This document shows, in pieces, positions 11,716-24,510 of a stretch of DNA of 64,000 nt; positions within the stretch are counted from its first letter, which is position 1; each line of letters starts with the position of its first letter. Position numbers and translations under genes: made by a program. Under the pieces are notes generated by a model, which was given only the letters and a program-made list of their open reading frames with translations, was not told the DNA's origin and did not search any database. Source of the stretch: Ophioderma brevispina (lineage: Eukaryota; Echinodermata; Ophiuroidea; Amphilepidida; Ophiodermatidae); contig JAMKCH010051326.1 in the NCBI GenBank assembly GCA_023653785.1, positions 1 through 64,000 on the forward strand, in the 5' to 3' direction.

Positions 11716-13980
11716 AAAGCCGATAACCGCGAAATTCTAGTAATCCTGAGATACGGCAATTGGGGGGTGTGGGCCTAGAAAACGCTTTTTGATATTTTTA
11801 TTTTATTTTAGAAATGGCATTTTATTAAAATTATTTTCATTACTAAATAAGCACTTGAATTTGCATTAATAATTGTGGAAAATTAGAGTCAAAAGCTTAA
11901 TACCGTTTTGAGATATAATTTTTTTAAGTGTAAACAATAATTCGGCAGCAATTGTGGAAACAATAAAAACATAAAAATATATAACTTTTGAATGGAAGCT
12001 CCAATTGTTATCGAACAAAAGCAAAATAAAGGTAATGATTCCGTATTTTAAAATTTGAAATGTTCCCATATCCCCCCTTAATATCGAGATATAGCCAAAC
12101 TCTTCCCATTTTTTCTTCTTTCTTTTCTTTAAAATGTCAACTTGGCCTAACACTAGAATCAGATCTCCAAATTATCCTAAATCTCATGAAGTGCGAACAT
12201 ATTTCCCATACCCACCCTCCAGGTAGAAGGACTCAGTTTTCCTTGAAAACACATTTTTTGATTGATTTTTTTTTGGGGGCAGTCCTGTCAGCCATTTATT
12301 ATTCGCCGTAGCTAGGCAATTCGTTGTTTTGGGACAGACAAAAATTAAGCATCAGTAAATTATAAACATAATCTTTGGCTTTAAGAGGGTTTCTACCACC
12401 ATCAGTCTCTTCTTGAGAATTTGGATTTGAAAAAAACGAGGTTATTTATATGATTGACTATACCGTTAAGGGAAGTGAAAAGTGGCTGCCTTTAATTCGA
12501 TAATTTCGTGAATAATACGATAATACGTGGTTTGAATTATCTAAACCCATCAAGTAATATTAACCATAACCGTAGAAGCGACAATCCTCTATTTTGACGT
12601 CAGGAAATGCTTGAGGTTCTAGAGTATCTCTACTACCGATCATTCAGGTTTGACCCTAATAAAATACCTATATTCAAAAGTAGTTATTTTAGATGGGCAG
12701 TGGTAATGTATTACCACGTGACATGAATTATAGTGCCTGTACAATTTTGTCATTTTTACGACGTATATTATTTTGTACTTGATGCTTGCTAAATAATCGC
12801 CGGATAGAAAAGAAAAAGCAGACAATATGACTATGATACCACGGTTGGTTGATCCCCGTAACAAATGGCTGCTCACCATCGTCACTTTCTTTCCCGCCAA
12901 TTTGGTATGTTACTATGGTAAGATGCCTTGCAATAGACATCTAGCGCACACCACGCTGGTTTGGGTCTATTAACGTTTAACCTTCTCATATAATACCATT
13001 CTCTTCAAATTCTCTTGCGAGTGAAGGTTCTCACTGCTTTACGCATTCACAGTGGCCAGTGGGGAAAAAAGATATTCCTGACAACGGAGCACGTATGGCG
13101 GAGAAAATATATCGCAACAACCGAGTTATTTTCCACACACAAAACACAGGTAGTATACCATACACAAAGGAATATTGATTGGGGTCGGGATTTCCAGTAC
13201 CAGGTGCGAAAATTATGACTTAAGCATGTTGCGGGATTTTTTCTGTGCCTTGGTTTTTGTGTGTGCCGCCCTTTTGGAATACGAACTTGTATCCATTATT
13301 ATGTAACTTGCTGGATCTATTTTTTCGGGAATCACACATTAAAAGGCAAGATCCGGTATGGTTTGGCGAAACGAACTTGGGGTAAGCGCTTATGATTCTC
13401 TATCTGTATTTGTTTTGTTTCTGTTTTTGAGGTGCAACGAGAGTTTTCAAGTCATCCTATTTTTCTGTGATATAGTGATTTTAATTTGGATTATACACCA
13501 ATAGTCCCCCAGCCTTTATTTGGCTACAGAAATAGATTAAGTGAAAACAAAGGTGATTTGTACATAAGCTTATATTTCAATAGAAAAACATAGGCTGCAA
13601 TTTCGTATTGCTCCGTAGGAAATAGAAATTCCACAATTTCTGTACCATTTGGAAAGAAACAGTTTCTCAGCATGATCCTTTCAGATGAGGATATTTTTGA
13701 TAGAAAGCTTACGAACACCATACGAAAATCAGAATTTTGCATATTTTTTAGGGACACAGGACCCGTTATTTGAAATCTCTCCGTTGCCCTTTAATAATTA
13801 CTTTATTAATGTATTGTTAAGTTTTCCCTTTTGTTGCTCTGCTAGTACAATCTCAATTTACCAAATGAGTTGATTTGTTATCTCAGCGAAACAAATAGGC
13901 ATGAAGTTCCAGATATCTGAAGTTGTTTGTTTGATATATCTGAACCACCGTACGTAGCTAGAGTGGATAACTCCTTTTAA
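11716..13980. other. Unassigned DNA
   Basis: Several frames of 60-95 codons overlap on both strands with no recognisable domain. There is a pyrimidine-rich stretch near 12105-12135. No repeat structure is clear. Confidence 0.45.
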
Positions 13981-14345
13981 AAGGCTGACTCAGAGATTCC
14001 CCCCGGTGCGGGCGCCCCTTTTTCAAACACATTGGTGTTTTTTGCATGTACTAATGCTTGTCCATATACTAATCACTGTGTGAAATAGCTAAGCTCCAAT
14101 TGGGCGAAGTCTCATATAGAAAATCCACATCTTTGCTTTAAAATTCCGGATCCGGAAATTTTGTTATAACCCACAGTATCCTATGGCAATGTATATACAC
14201 ATAAACGTTTACTACTGCATCAAAAAACGACACTCCGATGCATCTCACCTTGGAATTTGGCATCTAGGTGACTATCTTTAGTTCTAATTGACTATTGTTT
14301 TTAATTATATTTTGAATATTATATCAAAAATCTCTGAGTCAGACT
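13981..14345 (-). mobile_element. MITE family 1, copy 2
   Basis: The left end AAGGCTGACTCAGAGATT is preceded by TTAA (13977-13980); the right end is AATCTCTGAGTCAGACTT. The core TTCCGGATCCGGAAA and the block ATACTAATCACTGTG are present, in the same orientation as copy 1. The right target copy has decayed. Confidence 0.85.
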
Positions 14346-15770
14346 TGAAACCTTTTGATGCCTGATCCCTAACCTCGTCCCCCTGCTTACCAAACTGTTG
14401 TATTTTTTTATATTACCTGAACCTTAGTTTTATTATAATAATATATGTGTGCCAATCTTGTTTTGAAAAATTCGACCATATCTGAAAAGAAATTGTATTT
14501 TTAATATTTCTTTCTTCCTGTCAACAGGGAATAGGGCCTAATACAGCACAGTGTGGCCAATGAAACCCTTTCTTCATAACACCAAACCGCAATCTTGATG
14601 GATCCGAATCACCTGAAATTGTCGGGTAATACGCTTTCCTCATGGATGTGAACATTAACTAACACAAAATGTGCTATAACAATCTCGAAATGCACATTTA
14701 ATAATGCACACTTCTTTAATTCTTTAAAAATGAATCATTTTGTTGATACTTGTCAACACGGAATAAATAGTTCGTAAACTAGTTGCAAGCCATATAGGAA
14801 GAGTCTGTATCGGTGTTCTCAGCAGGTGTGTGCTTCGGTGGTGGGGGAGGGGTGTAACATTTCAAAACGCCACAACAATCCTAAGCAAGATAGTGCAGAA
14901 GGTACTAGGTTTCCCATTCAATCTCAGTAGGACCGTGAAAAAATCAATTATCTGCTCTCTCCATGGTTGCACTGAAAGAACGGGCAGATGAGCCATGACA
15001 AGACCTCGCTACAGTCCTTCCACAAAGGTTCTATATAGATAGAGAGGCAAAAACTTACATCTTTAGCAATACACCGTCTCTCATGTTTTGCCGACCACAA
15101 AAAGAAACCATGAGTACCAACAATAGAAGCAATGGCTGCCTCCTCTTCTCCACTACTGTGGGTGCCGCATTTGCATATACACTAATCGTAGTGATACAAT
15201 CAATTATGTGTTAGAGTGGGCCAGGTGTAATAATAGCGTACCTGGATCATTGTGCTCAGATACTCTTTTTTCATCTCATAATGCAATGCGCGCTATGTGA
15301 AAAGATGTATTCATTGAGGCGGTTTAGTTTTAAATCAATACTACTGATGTGTCATTCACATCATTCGTTGTGTGGCCCAGGGGTAGGACAAAATTTAAAA
15401 CCACCCAATAGCACCCAACATCTAACAACGATATTTTGGCGGATGTGTTTGTATGCGAAATTTGGGCACATTAATGTGTGTATAACAAGCACCCTAACTA
15501 ATAATATGCCGTGCATATTCAAAATGGGGGTTTCAGCGCCCCACACGGACGACTGGTTTTGAATGAGTTTCACACCACCCCCTTGGTCTCTTCTGATAGG
15601 GTAATTCCCTGTTGTCGGTAGGACAATGGACTCGCCTATAAACCCTGGTGTGCTATCTGTGGCGCAATCTCCTTGATTACAATTGTTAATGCCAAGATAT
15701 GCCAGACAAACTTGTCAGTTATGTAAGTCGCTGAGGATCACTTTTAGCCACTTTCTAAACCAGACTTTAA
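14346..15770. other. Unassigned DNA
   Basis: A pair of overlapping opposite-strand frames (15281-15573, up to 93 codons) has no recognisable similarity. No other structure is seen. Confidence 0.45.
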
Positions 15771-16058
15771 AGGTCCCAGGAATGAGATGATAAACCTAGT
15801 CCAAATCTTTACGGGGCATTCCATTCCAAATAACATGGCACAAAACCGAAACACTAACAGTGACATCATTAGTGAAACTATTGATTTTCAGTCAGTGCCA
15901 TGAATAGATCACACCAGTCACCTGGAATTGTCTTTACTCTCTGAAAAATCAATAGTCACTAATGATGTCATCACCAACCCAAATATTGAATGCTTTATCG
16001 CCCCTCCTTGTAGACTTGACACAAAGCACATCAATTCTATTTGCATTTCCTGGGACCT
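15771..16058 (+). mobile_element. MITE family 2, copy 1 (TTAA-flanked)
   Basis: The ends are AGGTCCCAGGAATGAGATG and GCATTTCCTGGGACCT, flanked by TTAA at 15767-15770 and 16059-16062. The interior contains a near-palindrome: CATTAGTGAAACTATTGATT is answered by AATCAATAGTCACTAATGATG. A second copy lies at 18905-19185. It is 288 bp with no coding capacity. AGG...CCT termini with a TTAA target fit Kolobok-type elements better than piggyBac (CCC...GGG). Confidence 0.85.
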
Positions 16059-18904
16059 TTAACTTTCAGACCGACAATGATTTTTATATTTGTCAAAGCA
16101 ATGTAGTTTTAAAGATGTTTTATTACTTATTTTTAAGAGGCATACGTTTTAACACGATGGTGCAACATATGTACACTTTATTTTAATGCCATGGCGACAT
16201 CAAGATGGTGTGAGAGAGGTGTGTGTGTCTTGTGTGAAAATAGGTTTGTCTTTGTCCTTCGTCCTGTTTTTCTGAGTTTTGATAAATAAAACATACAAAG
16301 AGAAAACAAGTAATAGCTAAAAAATAACGGTATTTATTAAAGCGACTAAAACTACAATGCGTTTTTGAAGTAGCCTTGTAATAATTGATGTATTATATTC
16401 CCGGGTATATTTCCCATATTCATTGCCCTGTTCAGTGTAAATGTGGAAAATGACCCCGTTCAGTGCCATGTATATTGTACACATTTTATCAGAGGTGATG
16501 CTTTAAGTTATGTCAAAATGCACTATAGCTACTATGATATATTTACCCTAGGATTGCATTATGACAATAGCCTTCCCTAGTGTTATTTCAATGTACTTTA
16601 TCAAATATCCTGATTTAATTACAGTGAACAAACTATAGCTATATGTTAATGTTATTGGTGGGTGAAATACCCACACATCTGTTGGTGTGTACCGTGCTCT
16701 GTCACGCATGAAAATAGGGGTTGGAGAATATTACAAGCAGTAAGAGTATTTGATTTTTTTAAAAATTATTATTGTTAGTTTCCTTCTAAATAATTAAAAA
16801 TCACAATAAATATAATATTATGTAGGTACAAGTACAAAAATGTATTTTATAATGTTTATGTATACTCACAGTAAAAAAATCCACCCCGCCGCAATGACAT
16901 AAATAATATATAGCCTATATGTTTGTTTACTTTTTTGTAAATATCAAATTCTTGCATTGACTTATTCATTGACATTCCAAATCATCAAACACAATGGCAG
17001 AATATAGTAGTAATCTTAACAGGTATATATACAAGCATGGTGCGCAGAAGTCTCAACTTGGAGAAAATGTTCAATCTCTGAAAACCATTTTGACATTTTA
17101 TAAAGAACTGCCATTAATTCATTCAATAACTGTAATGGATGATTAAGAAAGTCAATGGAGATGTCCAAGCCAAAGAACGATAATCCATTCCATTCACAAC
17201 AATATGAGCAGACTGTTTTGGGAGATTTTTTGATCGGGAGTATTTTGCGTAGACATCAAAATGCTTACACACTTTTCGACCTCATGCAGGTTACCAAACT
17301 TGAAGTTAGGTGGTCGACCTTGTGTTTCCTAACGTGTTACGGAATAGGCTACTTTTTTCAGATGCCATGCAAGAAAATAGTCCACCCAAGATTTTGTATC
17401 CTTACGGCACCCAGGTCAATGGTGTATAACACGTATTGTTTTTGGGTTCTTTGCGTCATCTCCTTTCGAAAAACGAACACTTTACAGGTCCTACATGAAA
17501 AGTCTGTACTTTTATTATTATACTGAGAATCGAGCCTCAACTACTGCAGTATATTAGAAAACAAGTCTCTCACATATATACGTTTGGAATAAAAACAATG
17601 AAAGCACAGTATAACGTTATCCATATTAACGCAATCGGTGGAAATTTGAAGTATATTTCTGTCCATCTATCTATGCATCTTATTTTCCCCATTACTTGAG
17701 CGTTCAATTATTTGCGCGTAACCTATATTAGAATGACCCCGAAAACTGATGGATGGGTTTCCACTGTTAGTGCATGTACGCGCATTTTAATCTGAAAATA
17801 CCGTATTATATGGCCTTCTAGTTCATCAAATATAATTATACCACTCTCTGGAAGTGTTTATAGTAATCTGACAGAATTTGTTTAATTACATGCTCCCAAA
17901 ATAGGTTCATAGCGCGGATTTAAAGCATATATATTTTAACGTATTTAAAGTTTTGTCCGTTTTAAGGATTCATATGTGATCATTTCTTTTGTAGAAATAT
18001 GTACTGTTATAAGCACTACATCAATATTGAACAGAACAGTTACAAGAACTACATCAATATTGAACTGAAGAGTTACAATAACACGTTTTATTCATTCTAC
18101 TCCATTCTTGTCACTTTTTAAGGCTGCCAGTGCAAACTGATATTAAAAAGTTATTCCTGTTATTCACAGGCTAATCAATGGGCGTGGGTGTATTTGTTCT
18201 AGGTTATTTTACCCCACCTAGAAAAGTGGTGATTTATATTGGATTAAGGCAATTTTAATGTGAGCAAATGATGTCGCCTTGAATATTATCTATTGGATGC
18301 TTCTATAAGAAATGTCTATTACTACCGTGACATTTCTTGATTGCATGGAGGGCGATTTAAAAACGGAATACCAAAAAAATATCTTAAATTCTCCTACAAT
18401 CGTTTTTCAAACATCACCAGCGATAGAACCTCCTTTAAAAGTTAAAATTTAAGGAAATTGAAGCCTTATCTTGGTGATGTATTATAGTTATAGTGTCTCA
18501 CTTGAATCGTTGTTGTTCCAAATAGTCAAAACACGATGAAACTCATTCAAATAAACACTGCCATATTTGAAAAATAAGAGTTTTCAAAACTGATATTTTT
18601 GCATGGTTGTAAAGCTTGTATATCACAAATCAGCGCGCTTATGGGTAAACAGAACGACGACGCGGAAATGACGTTTAACACAAGAAAACACGCCGGAGTT
18701 GATTCTCACTGCATGCACCTTGTTTGACCGGTCTGTGACCTTTATATGGTTTTAATATCAACGAGTATGAGTGTATGATATCAAGTAATAGACACAGTTG
18801 TTGGTTATAGTTATGGCAAACTTATACAAGTTAGCTTGCAAATTACCTGGATGTCTTTAGCCTCTTATTAATGTCCCTATCTGTTTTTGGGTATGTTACT
18901 TTAA
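16059..18904. other. Unassigned AT-rich DNA
   Basis: The only notable frame is 123 codons at 17155-17526 (plus strand), starting ATGGAGATGTCCAAG. It matches no family I recognise and has no convincing splice donor. Otherwise there are short frames only. Confidence 0.4.
18015..18080 (+). repeat. Two-copy 33-bp tandem repeat
   Basis: ACTACATCAATATTGAAC followed by an AGTTACAA-type segment occurs twice back to back with two or three differences. Confidence 0.8.
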
Positions 18905-19185
18905 AGGTCCCAAGAAATGAGATGATAAACCTACTCCAAATCTTAATGGGACATTCCATTCCAAATAAACAGGGCAACAAGAAAGAATACACTACCAGTG
19001 TCATCATTAATGAAACTATGATTTAAGTCAGATTCACACCAGTCAACCTGGAATTTTCTATACTCTCTGAAAAAATCAACGTTTCACTAATGAGTTCATA
19101 TCACCAACCTAAATATAGAATGCTTTCTGTCCCTCCTGTTAGACTGACCACAAACAACATCAATTTATTTGTATTTCCTGGGACC
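18905..19185 (+). mobile_element. MITE family 2, copy 2
   Basis: AGGTCCCAAGAAATGAGATG at the left and TATTTCCTGGGACC at the right are flanked by TTAA at 18901-18904 and 19186-19189. The interior is collinear with the copy at 15771 (GATAAACCTA, CATTCCATTCCAAATAA, ACACCAGTCA, CACAAACAACATCAATT). Differences are mostly single-base indels. Confidence 0.85.
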
Positions 19186-19548
19186 TTAAAGTGACAAATT
19201 GTATATCTCCAATGGCCTAGACTTCTCATTTTCCCCCGCACTATATGAAGAAAATTTCATTATTTCTGAAAAAGCCTGTGTGCTTATTTGGCGCCTTTAA
19301 ATTAAGGTGAATTTTGTTTAAATAGGGATACAATTTTGACGGGTAGAGACATTTCACTTGTAGTTCAATCTCCTCCCGTGAGAGAGATGGTGATGTGATG
19401 CTACATAATTTTATATGAAATAGATGTATTTACCACACCCTGTAGTATGAAGGAAGTGTTATAGGTTTGAAGTGACGGCAAGGGTTTACTACTAGGCTTG
19501 TGTTTCTGTGAAATTGGATCGAGTTTTAATAATAATAATAATAATAAG

Positions 19549-19887
19549 CGGTATTCAAGATAGATCGACCCAGTGTATGCTCATCCATCACGTGATAGGA
19601 GTGCGTTCAGCCCTGTGAGCCACCCTTCCGAGATCTTGTAATTCCCTGGACAAGAAATACCGATTGGGGTGGTCCGATTACCCATGCCGTATGTGGGGAT
19701 GGTCCGGCTGCGAGGTTATCTAGAGGTATGTTTGCTGAGCGCTGATCCCGATGTGCTGCATCCTTGAAATGGATGCTAAATGTTTATGGTATGGTTGGTC
19801 CACAGTGATCAGCGGCCATTGTGAAAGCGCCTTAGAGGCCAATAGCATAAGGCGCTATAGTAAATCTATTGCTATTATTATTATTAG
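19549..19887 (+). mobile_element. tRNA-type SINE, copy 1 (A box eroded)
   Basis: It shares a head, body and tail with the SINE at 31725. The B-box-like GTTCAGCCCTGTGAG is present, while the A-box region is shortened. The body contains GCTGATCCCGATGTGCTGCA and GGTATGGTTGG. The 3' end GGCGCTATAGTAAATC runs into an (ATT)n tail, which resembles the 3' tails of CR1/L2-type LINEs that SINEs borrow for mobilisation. An (AAT)n run directly upstream may be a truncated, inverted 3' end. Confidence 0.75.
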
Positions 19888-19988
19888 TATTTACGAGTTT
19901 TAGAATACGCCGTGACAAACAAAGGGCTTTTGCTAAATTGCGATGCATAAAAAGGCAATAAAAGGGACTTTTCATTTATTTTTTTTAA

Positions 19989-20339
19989 AGGTGCAAAAGG
20001 AGATTTTCACAATCTCAGGTTGGTCCGTAAAAAATACAAAAGTTCTGATTTTTGTTCTGATACAAGTTTCATCAAAAATATCCCCATCTGAAAAGGATTA
20101 AGTTGAAAAGGCTTTCGTTGCGTACAAAAATTGTGCAAGTTCTAATTTCGGTAGAGGATGGAGCAAATATGAGATTCAGCCTGTTTTACATTGAAATTTA
20201 GCAAATCAAAATCACTTTTTATCTTTTAAGACATTCGTACATAACCACAAGGTAAGAAATCATTTGTAGTGGAGTAAGTAGATGTGAAATTACTATGATG
20301 ACAAAATATTTGGGTGGTAATTAATCTCTTGTTACACCT
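19989..20339 (+). mobile_element. MITE family 3, copy 1 (short form)
   Basis: The left end AGGTGCAAAAGGAGATT and right end AATCTCTTGTTACACCT are flanked by TTAA at 19985-19988 and 20340-20343. It is collinear with the outer parts of 56221-57309 (CTGATTTTTG, ATGAGATTCAGCC-type blocks) but lacks the G tract found in that copy. 351 bp, non-coding. Confidence 0.8.
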
Positions 20340-20639
20340 TTAAGGCAAGTAAGGAAATTATTATTTTTCCTTCTGGTCGAGAACATGGCGATGTGGGATT
20401 ATGCAACGACCCAATGATTGCATACAATGAATTGGAAACCTGCTTTTAAATGAAAGAGTGAAAAATCACTTGAATTTCGCGTAATTTTAAATTAACTCTA
20501 ATCGAATGGCTTTGATAGCTCTAAAGAGCGAGAAAAATGCAACCTGACACCGTAACTCGCGGTTAACCGAGCACACTCTGTTACCGAGTGGCCCAAATTG
20601 CCACATCTTTTCGGAGTGAAGCCCACTCTGAACTTTTAT

Positions 20640-20825
20640 TCAACCGGATTTTAGCGCCAAAAGAGGAGAAAAGCTCCTCTTTTCGGACGTGAACTAATCG
20701 CCAATCAGAACCGCGCAAATCGCGTGATTATTTCGAAAAAACATGGCGGACGAGTAAGTGAGACCGTCAGCAAAACGGTTGAACGAATGTGAATTAGTGA
20801 AGAAATATAGATATCGTCACGGGTG
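20640..20825 (+). promoter_or_regulatory. Candidate promoter with start of a first exon
   Basis: In about 120 bp there is an E2F-like GCGCCAAA (20654-20661), an inverted pair AAAAGAGGAG/CTCCTCTTTT, a CCAAT box CCAATCAG (20701-20708), a CG-rich GCGCAAATCGCG, and AAACATGGCGG, which matches a YY1-type initiator. The ATG at 20743 is followed in frame by Met-Ala-Asp-Glu and a stop. GTAAGT at 20754 would splice that stop out; a second donor GGGTGAGTAT lies at 20821. The motif set is typical of TATA-less promoters of cell-cycle or housekeeping genes. No downstream exon was identified, so the gene is unknown and the call rests on motifs alone. Confidence 0.4.
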
Positions 20826-22500
20826 AGTATATTGAATGTGTCGGTCACAGTTCATAGCATTTTTACCGACAAAGTGTGGAGAAGCATTAAATGTTATGAC
20901 TGTATTATCACTCGTTACATAAGGTAGTCTGCCGACAGCTCGCTACACAGTACGAAAACGCACAATCATGCAGTCAGGGCATGCATGACATGATCATACA
21001 CGTCATGCATTCCACAATCATGCATGTCTCCTGAATCATGCCAATGCTGCGCCACAATATTCATTCATGTGTCACGATGCCATGAATTATGACCTACACA
21101 TACAATATACTCACCAAACAGAAAACAAATTCACAAAGAATCACAACTCTATAGCAGTGACTAGTTCACTCTAAAAAAGGAGTATCAGTGCACTCTTTCC
21201 TTAGAGTATTTGTTTGTTCACTCTTTATTTCGAGTGGATATCGCTCTAAAGATGCGTCACTGCAGCTGCTCGTTTGGGAGGAGATTTCAATCTTTTAGAG
21301 TGGTTTTTCAATCTTCGTTTTAAGAGAGGTGGGTTTCTTATATTAAAGCAATATTAGCACAATTTTTTGAGGGCGCCCCCAATTTTTCAAAATTTGGGAT
21401 TTTTACACGGTGCATTGGTAATGGCTAGTAAAAGATACCTGTGAATGGTTAGCTCGAAAATGTCTATGTGTCACAACGAAGGAATTTTGTACTAGAATAA
21501 TATTATCGTGGGATCACCGATAATAATTAACGGCTGCTGGAAACCGCCTGCCAATGTGAAATAGTCCGGGAAATAGCGCCATGTAGTGTTACGCTCATCC
21601 ATTAGTGTTGAATAGTGGCAAGTCAAGTAGAGGTATTTCTCGAGGGTTGGCACTATTCGACGGGACGGACATAAACGTACATTTCAGCTCTGCCGTTAAG
21701 TCCCAATCTGGGATCCCCAATTCTAATTACAAAATCCTTTTTGTGATATATACATACGCTTTTTAGAATTCTAGTTCGCAGGTTAGTTCATAGAACAATT
21801 ACCAAACGTAATGTGCCAAAACAATATCAAATTTTAAAATTGGGGCGCTCTTCAAAAATTGTGCAAAAGCTTTAACCACTGGCGGACATATTGGTTGATC
21901 CCCAAAGAGATCCCAAGCAGGTTAGTTAAGAGCCGGTGGCAGGAGTACAGTCTCCGGGCTCCACAGTCCGGGAAATAAGGTGAACAATAGGGCAATCGAT
22001 TCAGATGATTCTTCACGCAACATTAGTTTCAAGCTTTATTCGTTGTCGTCTATGAGCCCGGTCTATGATACCCGCCGGACTCTGGTACTTTCACACCGGG
22101 GCCTTTACACAAAAGTATTCCCATTGAAATGAGGATAAGCGACATAACAGGACACATTACTCAAGCCAATCATGAGCTCCTTATATTGGAAGTTGCGCGT
22201 AGGGATGGATGTTCTAAACGGGCAACCGGCCGAGATGGCCGAGATACAATTCAGTTAAAACAGGTGTGTGAATGCTATTGTGTTCGGTATACCAGATGTC
22301 CGCCGGACCTTCATTCATGTTAATTCAAAATGTTTTGTACCAGTCCATTGTATAGAGATCAGTGGCCAGACCCTCAAATTCAAGGAAGAACTGGATTTTG
22401 TTTAAAAATGACTTAAAAAAGTCGGTCAACTTAGTATATTTGCAATTAACCAATGTGTTTCATTATGGATCATGTAAACATGGGATTGGTATTCAAGGAA
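20826..22500. other. Unassigned DNA with two local repeat patches
   Basis: Repeated ATCATGCAT/TCATGCAT words occur near 20960-21050, and ACTCT/AGAGT words near 21165-21320. A 64-codon frame at 22129-22323 is followed by a donor-like CAGGTGTGTG but has no clear acceptor. Nothing further is identified. Confidence 0.4.
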
Positions 22501-22814
22501 AGGTAAAAGTCTAAGAAGCTACGAACCAGTTGATTTCAACATATATTGCAGAGTTTGCTGTTGCTTTATTTGATTGCCATAAATGTAAATATAGTTTTAC
22601 AATACACACCCAAATGGCGTTTGAAAGATAATTTCTTTATTTTTATTCATCTTGTGCCACCGTATTGTTTGTGTTATTTGCGTCATTTCCTTTCTAACAA
22701 CCAACACTTCAATAGTTGGGTCTCTACTCTGTGAGTGATGTTCATAAACATTTCGCCCGCGTTACGCCCGCGTAAGAAAAGAATGCCGTCAACGGGCGCG
22801 ACCACAACAAATCT

Positions 22815-22948
22815 CGCGTAACTGACCCGTAGCATACACTTTTTTCTGAATTCGGAAACCTTCACGGCATAAACCTGGGCTTATACGTTAAGGTTTCGAA
22901 TTCAAAGTGTGTTCAGAGAAAAAAAAGTGTCGATGGGTCAGCTTACGG
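22815..22948. repeat. Hairpin-forming element, copy 1
   Basis: The left arm (CTGACCC...CACTTTTTTCTGAATTCGG, AAACCTT) is answered by AAGGTTTCGAATTC...GGGTCAGCTTACG on the right. The arms are about 50-55 bp with a short loop containing TAAACCTGGGC. The right end TTACGG is the edge of the 1.06-kb segment missing from the other copy. Confidence 0.75.
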
Positions 22949-24009
22949 TTTGGACGTCTCGTAGACCGTCTAAGGTCAAAAACCTTTCAAACACAAATAA
23001 ATGAGCCTTGTGCACAAATGAGCTAAATTATATCTAATAAAAAGTTTAATGATGCATTTACGTGATTTGGGTCAAGATTTGGTATGTCAAACACTTTACA
23101 TAAAATTACACTCAAATAGTTTTAAGATACATGTATATATTGTCCCAGCAATCCACTATTGTCCACTAAGAAGCGTTGCCGTTCAAACGATGATAGGTCT
23201 CACAGCGAACCTTCAATGACAGCGCACCAAGTTCATACAAAATTCCTCAGGTTCTTATAATCCCAGGGAATCTTCTCAGTCTGAAGGTGGTAATCTTGTC
23301 CAGCAGTTCAAGAGACAAGGTTAAATACAGTCCCTCGACGATAGAAATCCACAGTATATCAGTCCAAGTAATCACCACGATTTCGATCTGTCCACAATTT
23401 GAACCTATTTGATTCCCAGCACTTGCGGCTTCAAAGACTGACAGTAGGAATACTTACCCAAGGAAACTCTGCTCACTGGACTTATAAATATAATAAATCC
23501 TGGCACTGTGTGGCGCTCAAATCTACCATTAAATATGATTGTAGAAGAAAAAAGAGCTACATCATACGGTCTATAGCTGATTGCAACTGCTGACGGCTAG
23601 ACTTAACTCAAATCTCCTATATATACTAACTTTCACAAAATACCAGTCTTAAAAATGACATTAAATCATTCTGATGCATTAAAATGACCTTGCACATCAA
23701 ATCAGATTCACAATCTAAATACATCACTTTCAAAGATAAAATTTGTGGGGGGAATTCCCAGATCGGCAATGGTTTGATCTTTTTTAAAGCAAACACGCTG
23801 AGTCAGTTACTAATTAGCATTATTGGGAATCCCCACTTCCCTATTGGCAACTAAAACAGGTGCACTTAGCAAAAAACAACTAGGGTATTCCCCCTTCTCT
23901 CTTTTATAGCAAACAAATACCTGTCCCGTGAGAAAATCCCTCTCAAACAAAATTGGAAAATAACACTTTTAAAGTTCAATCAGAAAAAGGGAGCCATATA
24001 AAATTACGG
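22949..24009. mobile_element. 1.06-kb presence/absence segment flanked by TTACGG
   Basis: TTACGG lies at 22943-22948 and 24004-24009. The other duplication copy has a single TTACGG (27405-27410) joining the two flanks exactly. This fits an insertion with a 6-bp target duplication, or a deletion between 6-bp repeats in the other copy. No terminal inverted repeats, poly-A tail or coding frame longer than 64 codons is visible, so the element class is unknown. Confidence 0.6.
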
Positions 24010-24171
24010 AAACTTCTCAAAACATTCCCCTTTATTGTGATGCCACTTCCCTTTAAAAGGAATAGTCGTAAGTACTATCAAAATCATATTGTGCTTTGGT
24101 GAAAAGGTCAAGGAGGTGGGGAGGATAAGAGTTGATTTTGAAACATTAAATTTAGGAATACAATGGATTAA

Positions 24172-24510
24172 AGGCTGATTCAGGATTCGTGAATATATGA
24201 TTTTTTGTGTAGTAATTAAAAAGTCAACTAAGAACTAAAGATAGTCACCTAAAATGCTTATTCAAAAAGTTCAGATGAATCGATTTTTCGTTTTCATGCA
24301 GGAAACTTTACGCACAGTGTAACCGGCCATAGGATACCGTGTAAAACGAAAATCCGGATCTGGAATTTTGATAACAAAGTGCGATTCTAGATGAAGGACT
24401 CGTTTTAGCTTAGTTATTCCGACAGTGATTAGTTTGGAACAAGCCTAATATACAAAAAATACGATGATTGAAAGTAGTGCTCCCTCATCGGGAAATCTCT
24501 GAGTCAGCCT
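24172..24510 (+). mobile_element. MITE family 1, copy 3
   Basis: AGGCTGATTCAGG at the left and ATCTCTGAGTCAGCCT at the right have clean TTAA on both sides (24168-24171, 24511-24514). The core TCCGGATCTGGA is present. It belongs to duplication copy 1. Confidence 0.88.

Noticed and set aside
17155..17526. 123-codon plus-strand frame as an exon
   Set aside because: The N-terminal third looks protein-like, but only a weak donor (CAGGTTACC) follows and no family is recognised.
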